From the NCBI RefSeq assembly GCF_900107535.1, contig NZ_FNRA01000018.1, positions 1 through 45,487 on the forward strand: DNA of 45,487 nucleotides, written 5' to 3'. Shown one piece after another: positions 17,836 to 25,300 of the stretch (position 1 is its first letter; the number at the start of each line of letters is the position of its first letter). Source of the DNA: Pedobacter hartonius. Lineage in GTDB: Bacteria > Bacteroidota > Bacteroidia > Sphingobacteriales > Sphingobacteriaceae. Below the pieces are notes generated by a model. It was not told where the DNA came from. It saw only the letters and a list, made by a program, of their open reading frames with translations, and made no database searches. The translations under genes and the position numbers were made by a program.

Positions 17836-18108
17836 CTATACATACTCCCAATGATGACCATCCAGATCTTCAAAGCTGTGCTTGTACATAAAGCCATAGT
17901 CAGTAGCTGGGTTAGGTATTGTGGCGCCCGACGCTTCTGCTTTGTCTACCATTTCGTTAACTGCATCTTTAGTATCGGCAGACAGGCATATAGAGCACTC
18001 CACGGCTTTATGGGCATCTACGATTTCTTTTTTGGTAAAAGTCTGGAAGAAAGGCATAGTTAACAGCATAACATAAATGTTATCGCTGACAATACTACCT
18101 GGTATTAT
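17836..18108 (-). pseudogene. Truncated VOC-family gene
   Basis: Only the C-terminal half of a small VOC (glyoxalase-like) protein remains. The frame carries IVSDNIYVMLLTMPFFQTFT and ends YKHSFEDLDGHHWEYV, which match the second half of Bacteroidota VOC proteins. Homology-like sequence runs upstream of the first ATG (18069) to about 18100 and then hits TAA TAA at 18114-18109. The first beta-alpha-beta unit is missing. The stop after HHWEYV is slightly early, as these proteins usually run a few residues longer. Residual translation is possible from the ATG, but a functional fold is unlikely. Confidence 0.75.
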
Positions 18109-18336
18109 TTATTAACCCAGGTGTATGATTCGCGGTTTTTTATATCAGAATTTTGGTTCACTAAAAATCAAAATATGAAAACGCAACCCGGTAAGAATTC
18201 CTGGGGAATAAAATCATATTCATTTTGGAGTGTGCTGCTTATAGCAGAGGGTACGGCGATTCTAAAAGGAGATCGCCTGGGTTATAGGCCTATCCTAGAA
18301 GGCTGTTGCAGGGTCTTTATCTTTCTATGATGGTGT

Positions 18337-18987
18337 TTAATCAGGATTCTTTTTCAGCCATTCTAATCTTCTCTGATCAGGCAAATGTTTCACCTGGAAA
18401 CTATCAAATTTAGCATTGAAGCCCTTGCCGTCCGGGCTTGCGGCCATTAATCCAACCATCACCGGAACATTGTCCTGGAGATGGGCATTTCTCAGCATGA
18501 TATATGTTTTATCATCATAAGAGTAGAATATCTCAACAGCATCCAGCTTTCTGACTGCTTTTATCCATAGGAAGTCCGGGGTCTTATCTATTGTTGTTAC
18601 ACTCCAATCGCTCGTTTTATGTGTTACTACGGTGCTCAGATTATATTTGCCATCCACAAATTCAATTCCTGTTTTGATGTAATTTTCCTGATCAATACGA
18701 AGCATTAAGCCCATTTGATCAAAACGAACTTTGTAATCACCAGATATTTTAACCTTTGCCTCGAATTCTCCACCATAGGTTGTATAAAAAAATGGAGCAT
18801 CGTCAACAGTAAAACCATAATATGAAATTCTCCAGTAATCACTTTGAGGTGTCACAAACATATTCAAAGTGTTATTTTTTATTTCCCACTTATCTGGTTC
18901 ATTAAACCACTGCATCTTCTCAAGATTTTGAGCGGATCCCGTCTGCCCTACCGCCATCATGATAATGGCCAGAATAATTTTTTTCAT
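18337..18987 (-). CDS. Secreted DUF1349 protein
   Basis: A 216-residue protein with a signal peptide (MKKIILAIIMMAVGQTGSAQ, cleavage after SAQ). The DUF1349 fold follows, a concanavalin-like beta-sandwich related to carbohydrate-binding and lectin folds: MQWFNEPDKWEI, then SDYWRISYYGF and YIKTGIEFVDGKYNLSTVVT. Ligand binding is possible but unproven. A paralogue without the signal peptide lies at 43885-44457, so one copy is exported and the other cytosolic. Its start region is duplicated near 21.23 kb. Confidence 0.88.
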   Translation of the reverse strand: MKKIILAIIMMAVGQTGSAQNLEKMQWFNEPDKWEIKNNTLNMFVTPQSDYWRISYYGFTVDDAPFFYTTYGGEFEAKVKISGDYKVRFDQMGLMLRIDQENYIKTGIEFVDGKYNLSTVVTHKTSDWSVTTIDKTPDFLWIKAVRKLDAVEIFYSYDDKTYIMLRNAHLQDNVPVMVGLMAASPDGKGFNAKFDSFQVKHLPDQRRLEWLKKNPD

Positions 18988-19098
18988 TTGTTGATTGGTT
19001 TAATAACCATATAACATTTATCTTAACAAATGTATATACCCTTTAAAGAGCAATCAATACTGAATAATAACCATATGGAGATGGATATCGTAAATATT
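18971..19098. repeat. Flanking direct repeat, left copy (DUF1349/LuxR divergent promoter)
   Basis: This matches 21216-21329 with scattered changes and small indels. It holds the intact DUF1349 start on the minus strand and, at the other end, ATGGATATCGTAAATA (19081-19096). The latter is the first five codons of the LuxR gene, now cut off. The motif AATAACCATAT occurs twice in this copy (19002 and 19065) and is a possible operator. Confidence 0.85.
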
Positions 19099-19118
19099 TC
19101 TATCATATCAAAAATTTT

Positions 19119-19152
19119 GGCAGGAAAGAAAATACTTTCCTGCCTGTTTTTT
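19119..19152. terminator. Hairpin terminator
   Basis: A perfect 10-bp stem GGCAGGAAAG / CTTTCCTGCC with an AAAATA loop. It is followed on the plus strand by TGTTTTTTA and on the minus strand by AAAATTTTTG. It probably ends the minus-strand sigma/anti-sigma/repeat-protein operon and may work both ways. Confidence 0.8.
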
Positions 19153-19390
19153 ACATTTTTCCTTTCGACATTTTACTGTCTGACATTTTAGATTTTTTCA
19201 TCGAGTCTGCTTTCATCTTTGACATTTTGCTTTTCTCCATTTTCTCCTTGCCCATTTTATCTTGTTTCATTTTGGACATTTTTTCTTTCTCCTGTTTAGG
19301 AGCGTTTGCAAAGCCTGATACAGAAAGACTTACCATCACCAAAGCAATAAGAAAAAGCTTACCTACCGATTTTAAGAATTTATTTTTCAT
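19151..19390 (-). CDS. Secreted Met/Lys-repeat (MXKDX-like) protein
   Basis: A 79-residue protein. Residues 1-29 form a signal peptide (FLKSVGKLFLIALVMVSLSV, cleavage near GFANA). The rest is almost only Met, Lys, Ser, Asp and Glu in short units such as KMSKMKQDKMGK and KMSDSKMSKGKM, with a Met every 3-5 residues. This resembles the 'pentapeptide MXKDX' repeat proteins of unknown function. It follows the anti-sigma gene on the same strand after a gap of about 60 nt. The Met spacing invites a role in metal binding or oxidant scavenging, which is speculative. The sequence is low in complexity but clearly open from ATG to stop, with a real signal peptide. Confidence 0.75.
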   Translation of the reverse strand: MKNKFLKSVGKLFLIALVMVSLSVSGFANAPKQEKEKMSKMKQDKMGKEKMEKSKMSKMKADSMKKSKMSDSKMSKGKM

Positions 19391-19450
19391 GTTATTGTAT
19401 TTTTTGTTTCCTTCTTAGTCGTTAGACTATAAAACTCCTTACAATCAAAA

Positions 19451-19717
19451 TCAATTTTTATTCATTTCTTTTTCAATGCGCTGCTGAAGCTGTAGTTTAA
19501 ACTCAGCATCCAGTCTGAGTTCATTGGATTGAAAACCGGTAAAAAGGCGGCTGATAAGTGTACTTTGCTTTTGGTAGGTCCTGCAGATCGAACAGCCTGT
19601 TAGATGCAGCTGAAGCTGTAGCGACTCGGCCGCTGTGATTTTTCCCAATGTTCTTTTTTCTATAAGAAAAGTAGCCTGTTTACAGTTATATATTATTTTT
19701 TTTAGTGCTCCTGTCAT
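19451..19717 (-). CDS. Zinc-finger anti-sigma factor
   Basis: An 88-residue protein directly after the sigma gene (1-nt gap). The N-terminal half has the anti-sigma zinc-finger layout: Cys12, then HLTGCSIC (HxxxCxxC, about 38-45). No membrane segment is visible, so it is probably a soluble ZAS-type anti-sigma that releases sigma when the zinc site is disturbed. Redox or metal sensing is known for the family but is not shown here. Confidence 0.85.
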   Translation of the reverse strand: MTGALKKIIYNCKQATFLIEKRTLGKITAAESLQLQLHLTGCSICRTYQKQSTLISRLFTGFQSNELRLDAEFKLQLQQRIEKEMNKN

Positions 19718-19718
19718 A

Positions 19719-20306
19719 TCAGTTCCAGTGTTTTTGAAGGCAGGCCCTCAGGTTAAGTTTTGTCCGGTGCATGATTACCCAGAAATTAGAGCCTGTCAGC
19801 TTAAGTTCTATACAGATTTTTTCCGATGTCAGGTCATCCATATGTTTCATTGAAAATACGGAAAGCCACAATGCAGGGAGTTTTTTAAGACAGTCGTTTA
19901 AAATACCGCCAAGTTCTTTTAACAACATTGGATCGTTGTCGTCCAATCCAAAGGCCTTGGGGGAATGCTGCATATTCCAATGTCCGTTATCTGCATCGAA
20001 GAAATTCTGCAGTTCAATTTCAGCAGTCCTAATTTCGGTAATACTTTTTGAAGCCTGCCTGCGGTAGAAGTCCGCAATCTTGTTTTTAAGGATACCGGTC
20101 AGCCATGTTTTTTCGCTGCTCTTTCCTTCAAACCTGGAAACCTGTTGTAGTGCCGCCAGAAATGTGTCCTGTATCAGATCCCTTGCAATCTCTTCATTGC
20201 GGAGCCTGGAAAAGGCAAAGCGGTACAGATAATCGGCATACTGTTCAACCCAGGTTGCCGGATCGCTCTTTAATGGGCTGTTTATTGCAGTCTTCTCCTC
20301 TTTCAT
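19719..20306 (-). CDS. ECF-type RNA polymerase sigma factor
   Basis: A 195-residue sigma-70 family protein. Region 2 spans about 20-90 (YLYRFAFSRLRNEEIARDLI, QDTFLAALQQVSRF, then the SSEKTWLTGILKNKIADFYR helix). Region 4 is at about 130-190 and ends ELKLTGSNFWVIMHRTKLNL. The linker is longer than usual and contains a Trp- and His-containing insertion (about 105-125). It pairs with the zinc-finger anti-sigma downstream. It is divergent from the DUF1223 gene, which may be a target. The whole block lies between two copies of a direct repeat. Confidence 0.92.
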   Translation of the reverse strand: MKEEKTAINSPLKSDPATWVEQYADYLYRFAFSRLRNEEIARDLIQDTFLAALQQVSRFEGKSSEKTWLTGILKNKIADFYRRQASKSITEIRTAEIELQNFFDADNGHWNMQHSPKAFGLDDNDPMLLKELGGILNDCLKKLPALWLSVFSMKHMDDLTSEKICIELKLTGSNFWVIMHRTKLNLRACLQKHWN

Positions 20307-20432
20307 TTTTTTGATTACATCTGTATAAATATAGTGCTTAAGAGTTTAGTCGCTAAAAAATTAATTCCTTACATTTTTTTGTTTTTTTGTAAGGAATACA
20401 CCAGGCCCGCGACCAATGGTAAAAAGAATCTT

Positions 20433-21179
20433 ATGTCCATAAAAACAACATTGCTCCTAACTTCACTGTGCGCTATAAGTCTTGCATTTACTAGTGAGCT
20501 CAGGCAACCCGTCCGGAACGGTTTTGCGGTACTGGAGCTTTTTACTTCGGAAGGGTGTTCAAGCTGTCCGCCGGCAGATGCCTTGGTTGCCAAAATAGAG
20601 ACGGAAAATAAAGACAGATCTGTTTATGTGCTGGCCTATCATGTCGATTATTGGGACCGGCTGGGCTGGAAAGATACCTTTAGTGAACGCATATTTTCCC
20701 AAAGACAGGGTCAATACGCAAAATGGTTAAGACTTGGCAGCGTTTATACACCACAGATCGTGGTCAATGGCAGCAAAGAATTTGTCGGTTCGGAAGAAAA
20801 AACACTACGGGACGCAATTGCAGCTTCACTTTCTGAAGCAGGCAATACAAAACTCGGAATCTCCCTTTCGGGGCACATGGGGGAAAGCCTTATAATGGAT
20901 TATCAAATCAATCAGCCAACCTCAGGCTACAATTTACTGGTCGCATTCATCACACCAAATGCACGCAATAAAATTGAACGGGGGGAAAATAAGGGAAGAA
21001 CACTTTCGCATGTACAGATCGTGCGCAGTTTGGAAAATTTCAGCCTGAACGGGGAAGAAAATGGAAGGGTAAGTTTTCTTCCTGCAAAAGGAATTCAGCA
21101 GGGCAGTGCGGACATCATTGCCTTATTGCAAAATGGTAAAACTGGCAAAATAACTGCAGTGGCAAAGCTGAAATATTAA
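20433..21179 (+). CDS. Secreted DUF1223 thioredoxin-like protein
   Basis: A 248-residue protein. The start is taken at ATG 20433 because a signal peptide follows (MSIKTTLLLTSLCAISLAFT); the open frame upstream to 20334 would use GTG and has no export signal. The DUF1223 domain has the thioredoxin-like FTSEGCSSCPPADAL motif with the CxxC at Cys42 and Cys45. It also has YHVDYWDRLGWKDTFS and YTPQIVVNGS, which are family hallmarks. Its role is unknown; the fold suggests periplasmic thiol chemistry. It is divergent from the ECF sigma operon and lies inside the repeat-flanked cassette. Confidence 0.88.
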   Translation: MSIKTTLLLTSLCAISLAFTSELRQPVRNGFAVLELFTSEGCSSCPPADALVAKIETENKDRSVYVLAYHVDYWDRLGWKDTFSERIFSQRQGQYAKWLRLGSVYTPQIVVNGSKEFVGSEEKTLRDAIAASLSEAGNTKLGISLSGHMGESLIMDYQINQPTSGYNLLVAFITPNARNKIERGENKGRTLSHVQIVRSLENFSLNGEENGRVSFLPAKGIQQGSADIIALLQNGKTGKITAVAKLKY

Positions 21180-21215
21180 AGCTGAAATGGCGGTTCTGTT
21201 AATGAGATAATAGAC

Positions 21216-21329
21216 AGAATATTTTTTTCATTGGTTAATAACCATATAATATTTATCTTAACAAAGATATATATACACCCTTTAAAGAGCAGTCAATACT
21301 GAACAATAACCAGATGGATATCGTAAATA
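21216..21329. repeat. Flanking direct repeat, right copy
   Basis: The counterpart of 18971-19098. It keeps the intact LuxR start at 21314. On the minus strand at 21230 it holds an ATGAAAAAAATATTC start like that of the DUF1349 gene, but this frame ends after about ten codons (MKKIFCLLSH, stop). The copy is therefore a truncated twin of the divergent promoter. Confidence 0.83.
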
Positions 21330-22078
21330 CATTGAGCGAAAAATTATTAAAGCAGGTTTTTAGCGATAACCAATCTAAGCTGCTGAGTCTGCCCCATTAT
21401 CAATATACCGCATTGATGTATTCCCGGATAGAAAATTCGATAGCTGTATTGAGTGACATGAAATCAAATAAAAGCTATATATATAAGGGGAATGTGGCTA
21501 ACGAGCTGGGACTGATGGGATCAGGCCTTTCAGAGGAGATAAATTCAATATGGGAGGATGAGATTTTTAGTAAGATTCATCCGGATGACCTTTTGGATAA
21601 ACATCTGCTGGAGCTGCAGTTTTTCAATATGTTGAGAGGTATGCCAGTTTCAGAAAGGGTTCATTATCAGGTTAAGAGCAGAATAAGGATGTTTGATCAG
21701 ACAGGAAAATATAAATTCATCAGGCACCGCATGTTCTATGTTTCCAGCTTACCCAACGGTAGTCTCTGGCTGGCCCTGTGCCTTTATAATTTTTCCGATG
21801 AGGAGTTTGCCGTTGAAAAACCTGAATGTAAAATTGTAAATTCTGCCACGGGTGAAATCATAAAATCTGACAATCAAAAATCAAACAATATTCTGTCTGT
21901 GCGGGAAAAGGAAATCTTACAACTGATCCGAAAAGGTAAGATGAGTAAAGAAATTGCTGATATAATCAAAATAAGTATAAATACAGTGAACAGGCACCGT
22001 CAGAATATTCTGGAAAAGCTGAGGGTAAATAATTCTCATGAAGCTTGCCGTATTGCAGAGTTAATGCACCTTATCTAA
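21314..22078 (+). CDS. LuxR-type transcription regulator with PAS-like N-terminus
   Basis: A 254-residue regulator. The C-terminal 60 residues are a LuxR/NarL HTH: SVREKEILQLIRKGKMSKEI, then ISINTVNRHRQNILEKL. The N-terminal 180 residues look like a PAS-type sensor (PDDLLDKHLLELQFFNMLRG, SRIRMFDQTGKYKFIRHRMF), a layout common in Pedobacter. No phospho-acceptor receiver is seen. Its promoter region is duplicated at about 19.05 kb. It was probably once divergent from a DUF1349 gene. Confidence 0.9.
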   Translation: MDIVNTLSEKLLKQVFSDNQSKLLSLPHYQYTALMYSRIENSIAVLSDMKSNKSYIYKGNVANELGLMGSGLSEEINSIWEDEIFSKIHPDDLLDKHLLELQFFNMLRGMPVSERVHYQVKSRIRMFDQTGKYKFIRHRMFYVSSLPNGSLWLALCLYNFSDEEFAVEKPECKIVNSATGEIIKSDNQKSNNILSVREKEILQLIRKGKMSKEIADIIKISINTVNRHRQNILEKLRVNNSHEACRIAELMHLI

Positions 22079-22182
22079 ATCATTCAGCTTCATGCCCCTC
22101 CCCCGCTAAGGTTGTAAACAATTCATTAGAGAGGAAAACAAATAATCAGAATGAGTTGTAATGCATCCATAAAAATATATCT

Positions 22183-22719
22183 ATGGACAGCATTAATCAA
22201 AATCAATCTGAACAAAATCACGAAAATCTGGATAGCGTATCCGCTATTGAGAAGATTAAAGAACTTACCGGAATAGCTAAAACCTGCTTCCTGTGCACAA
22301 CCCCTACAGCAGAAGACTCCAATGGTACGCGGCCTATGAATGTGCAGGAAGTTGATGAGCAAGGCACATTATGGTTTCTGGTGGCCAATGACAGCCATAC
22401 TTACCGGGACATCAGCCTGAATTCAGATGTGAAATTATATTTTCAGGGTTCACCGCACTCCGATTTCCTTTTTCTTGAAGGAATAGCAATACTCTCAGCA
22501 GATAAAGTCAGAATCAAGGAATTGTGGAATCCCATCATGAAGACATGGTTTACCGAAGGCGTAGATGATCACCGTATTGCTATTATAAAGGTTTCGCCTG
22601 CAACTGGTTATTACTGGGACAATAAGCATGGGAACGTCATCGCTGCCCTTAAAACTGTGATCGGTGCAGCGGTCGGTAAAACCCTTGATGATTCAATTGA
22701 AGGTGATATTAATGTTTAA
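22183..22719 (+). CDS. Pyridoxamine 5'-phosphate oxidase-like (general stress protein 26 type)
   Basis: A 178-residue flavin-binding split-barrel protein of the general-stress-protein branch of the PNPOx-like superfamily: TCFLCTTPTAEDSNGTRPMN, then GTLWFLVANDSHTYRDI and DVKLYFQGSPHSDFLFLEG. The C-terminus has the typical ATGYYWDNKHGN. Such proteins bind FMN or F420 and are cytosolic; the substrate is unknown. It stands alone, about 60 nt before tRNA-Lys(CTT). Confidence 0.88.
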   Translation: MDSINQNQSEQNHENLDSVSAIEKIKELTGIAKTCFLCTTPTAEDSNGTRPMNVQEVDEQGTLWFLVANDSHTYRDISLNSDVKLYFQGSPHSDFLFLEGIAILSADKVRIKELWNPIMKTWFTEGVDDHRIAIIKVSPATGYYWDNKHGNVIAALKTVIGAAVGKTLDDSIEGDINV

Positions 22720-22775
22720 CTGAAAATGAATTTTTAAGTTCATTATTGTATATTCGTATCTTCAAATATAAAAAC

Positions 22776-22848
22776 GACTCTGTAGCTCAGTTGGTAGAGC
22801 AATACACTCTTAATGTATGGGTCCTGGGTTCGAGCCCCAGCGGGGTCA
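22776..22848 (+). tRNA. tRNA-Lys(CTT)
   Basis: A complete cloverleaf: acceptor GACTCTG/CGGGGTC, D arm from TAGCTCAGTTGGTAGAGC, anticodon stem ATACA/TGTAT with loop CTCTTAA (anticodon CTT), T arm CTGGG-TTCGAGC-CCCAG, and discriminator A. CCA happens to follow in the DNA (22849-22851). A decayed integrase lies about 330 nt downstream. Confidence 0.97.
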
Positions 22849-22854
22849 CCATAT

Positions 22855-22885
22855 GGGACAAGCTTTAAAAATCATAGTTTGTCCC
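22855..22885 (+). terminator. Hairpin after tRNA-Lys(CTT)
   Basis: Stem GGGACAAGCT / AGTTTGTCCC (10 bp with one G-U pair) and an 11-nt loop, just after the tRNA. It lacks a clear T run, so it may act in processing or be a weak terminator. Confidence 0.5.
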
Positions 22886-22979
22886 GTCATAATTCTCACC
22901 TAATATCTTGTTTAACAGAGGTATATAGAAAGCGCCTTCATTCAATTTAGGTGTTCGATAAGTCAATTTTATCGTCAAT

Positions 22980-23180
22980 CAGTAATTCTCTACATTTTTG
23001 AGCTGTTTATCTACGGTATTAATTTCTTTTAGAAGATCATTTTTAACACCACAGAGTCCTTCGTTTTAAGTTTGTATTGGTTAGCCATCACCTTTGCATA
23101 CATCCCCATCATGAAGGGCGGAGTAGAAAAATCCTTCATCAACTTAGTAAAATCATCATTCAAAAAGTCTGCAAGGAGGC
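22980..23180 (-). pseudogene. Decayed unknown coding fragment
   Basis: On the minus strand the translation gives two joinable pieces: LADFLNDDFTKLMKDFSTPP with FMMGMYAKVMANQYKLKTKD after it, and, one frame away, NDLLKEINTVDKQLKNVENY ending in TGA. A one-base slip separates them. No family is recognised. The fragment belongs to the degraded element beside the tRNA. Confidence 0.45.
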
Positions 23181-23675
23181 GTTTACTTTATCTTTTTAAG
23201 AATCACTGTAGACGGGGTTCGTGCGGAAATGTTAGCTAGCAGAAATCGCGAACCGGAACGATGGAGTGCAAAAGCAGGTAAAGTAATTGGCACAAAGGGA
23301 GACGTCAAAACCTTGAATGCCTATTCTGGAAAATATAAAAGCTGAAGTTTATGTAGCCCATCGCTTTTAAATGCAGATTGGGCTGAAGTCACCGCTGATA
23401 GTGTTAAATGCAAAAATCTTGGTAAATCTAAAAGAATGCATACGATCTGCGAGGCCATTAAAATCCACAATGAAAACATGGCGGTATTGGTAGAAACGGA
23501 AGATTATGCGGAAAGAACATTAGAGAGATTTGATGTATTGGAAAGACATATCAAAGAATACCTGATTATCAAGTATAAGACAACTGATTGTATTGCAACC
23601 AAATCAACTACAAAAGACACCAAATCGGCAACAACCCTACAAATTAGTAATTCTAACTTTGTTTCATTAGTTTAG
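23181..23675 (+). pseudogene. Decayed tyrosine integrase (N-terminal part)
   Basis: Translation gives the arm-binding domain of a Bacteroidota tyrosine recombinase (LRITVDGVRAEMLASRNREP, then ERWSAKAGKVIGTKGDVKTL). A slip and the stop TGA at about 23343 interrupt it. Reading one frame over restores ENIKAEVYVAHR. A second slip in a T run near 23368 returns to NADWAEVTADSVKCKNLGKS and the core-binding-like segment HNENMAVLVETEDYAERTLE. The catalytic domain (R..HxxR..Y) is absent, replaced by the AraC fragment. Position close to tRNA-Lys(CTT) fits a former integrated element. Confidence 0.8.
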
Positions 23676-23686
23676 AAAATTTAAGA

Positions 23687-24276
23687 ATGGAAAAAGTATT
23701 TTTTAAAAATAGAGCTTGGGATGTATATTTTGATTATTCCGTTAACGAAGCCTTGCATCTTTCTGCAAGGGAAGCAAAGGATATGCAGGATCTGTTTTGT
23801 AAAATAGAACAGGAATGCGAACATATCGATGCCATAACGCAGGAGATCGTATGGTCGCAAATTGAGTTAATGCTAAACTATTGCAATCGCTTTTACCAAC
23901 GACAATTCATAACCCGAAAATCAGTCAATAGCAACGTTTTAAAACAGCTTGATCAATTGCTAAATGATTATTTGATAAAGATAAAGCGGTGCACAGGGGC
24001 CTTCCTGTAGTAGCAGACCTGGCGGATCAATTAAAAGTTTCACAAAGGTATCTAATTGACATGACCCGCACTTTAACCGGCCAGAATACACAACAGCTCA
24101 TTCACGAAAAACTTATTATAAAGGCGAAAGAAAGGTTGTCAACCACCAATCTTTCGGTTAGCGAAATTGCCTATGAATTGGGCTTTGAGCATTCACAAAG
24201 TTTCAATAAGCTTTTTAAAGATAAAACGAATACAACACCTTTAGAATTTCGCGCTTCTTTTAATTATCGCCTGTGA
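23687..24276 (+). pseudogene. AraC-family regulator, 5'-truncated and frameshifted
   Basis: The first piece (23687-24010) contains the linker region of an AraC regulator (IELMLNYCNRFYQRQFITRK). The second (to 24276) holds the double HTH (PVVADLADQLKVSQRYLIDM, LSVSEIAYELGFEHSQSFNK). A single missing base near 23970, in GATTATTTGATAAAG, breaks the frame: adding one T restores DYFDKDKAVHRGLP. The N-terminal cupin-like sensor domain is missing. It is therefore doubly disabled, although the HTH-only piece could in principle be made from an internal start. Confidence 0.8.
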
Positions 24277-24600
24277 GGCAACAACTGATTCGGTGGATTT
24301 ATGCAAATTCCATGTGTCGTGTGAGATCAATACTTCGGTGAATTTTTTAAGCTGTCGGATTTCAGCCTCATTTCGGATATGGTCTTTGTCGTAGATATCT
24401 TTGAGCAGTAATACGCTCAGCTGACGATCTATCAAATCCCATAGATATCTAAAAAATTTTCATCATTACCGTCGGGGTGATGTTCGAGATAATAATTAAG
24501 ATGCCGTTGATAAAATTCTTCAATGCGTTCTTGGCTGATTGCGAAAATTCTTTTAAACAAATGCTTTAGAAAATCTTTACGGCTCCAAGATATAGCATCT
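24244..24600 (-). pseudogene. Frameshifted unknown coding fragment
   Basis: On the minus strand the upstream piece reads DAISWSRKDFLKHLFKRIFA and continues through ERIEEFYQRHLNYYLEHHPD. The downstream piece reads LWDLIDRQLSVLLLKDIYDK. They join if one T is restored in the T run near 24453. No family is recognised. Its stop end overlaps the 3' end of the AraC relic. Confidence 0.5.
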
Positions 24601-24624
24601 ACGGTCTTATAAAATATTAAAGCA

Positions 24625-24654
24625 TTGGAGAATTACGTATTTTAATTACCTTTG
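24625..24654 (+). promoter_or_regulatory. Bacteroidota promoter TTG-N19-TACCTTTG
   Basis: TTG at 24625-24627 and TACCTTTG at 24647-24654 are separated by exactly 19 nt, the consensus spacing for the Bacteroidota primary sigma factor. The ATG of the Cys-rich gene follows only 6 nt later, so the transcript would have almost no leader. Confidence 0.75.
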
Positions 24655-24660
24655 CGGCAA

Positions 24661-25044
24661 ATGATCAACCGTTTAATTGCTATTACCCTACTTTTAGCAT
24701 TGGTAAGCACTAACTTATCACGGTTTTTCATTTATGCTGAATTTAAAGCTAATCAAAAATACATTGCTGCTGCACTTTGCGAAAACAGAGACAAACCACA
24801 AATGCATTGTAATGGTAAATGTTACCTGATGAAAAAGCTTAAAGAGGCGGAAGAAAAAGAAAAAAAGCAGGAAGAGGCTAACCAGAAAAAAGGCGGACAG
24901 GATGCTTTTATCCTAAGCAGTCCATTGGTAGTTTCGTTCTACGAATTTACGCCTAAAAAGAAAAAGCCAGCTTTCATTTCTTTCCAGCTTCCTAAAATTA
25001 GTTCAGAAATACTTCATCCACCACCTGCCAAGGTTTTTTCGTAA
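24661..25044 (+). CDS. Small membrane-anchored Cys-rich protein, putative metal binding
   Basis: A 127-residue protein from ATG 24661; the longer frame would use a TTG inside the promoter. Residues 1-20 are hydrophobic (INRLIAITLLLALVSTNLSR), a signal anchor or signal peptide. Next comes CENRDKPQMHCNGKC (Cys40, His49, Cys50, Cys54) and then a Lys/Glu-rich helix (about 58-80). The Cys/His/Met cluster suggests a metal or haem site. It lies about 250 nt before the MbnP/MbnH operon in the same orientation, which supports a link to copper handling. No named domain is recognised. Confidence 0.75.
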   Translation: MINRLIAITLLLALVSTNLSRFFIYAEFKANQKYIAAALCENRDKPQMHCNGKCYLMKKLKEAEEKEKKQEEANQKKGGQDAFILSSPLVVSFYEFTPKKKKPAFISFQLPKISSEILHPPPAKVFS

Positions 25045-25300
25045 TCACAGACTTATAACATGTAATCAGGTAATTTATATTCCGATAAATGGAATTGTAT
25101 TGTTTGACTGTAATTTTATGTTCTAGCTGTTTTTAGAAAATTGTATTTAAGTATTGCAACATACAAGAGTCTGTTGTAACCATTATCAATTATCAAAATT
25201 TGCATAACCTACATTATCGTAAAGTTGTGCGCCTATTAATTTTTTTGAATCGGTCGTCATTATTGATGATGTTTCATTACCATACATTATACACTTAAAA

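Noticed and set aside
18121..18330. Plus-strand ORF of 69 residues
   Set aside because: No signal, no family, and no plausible partner or terminator; it lies in the decayed area beside the truncated VOC gene.
20334..20432. N-terminal extension of the DUF1223 gene from the GTG
   Set aside because: The internal ATG at 20433 gives a normal signal peptide; the extension does not.
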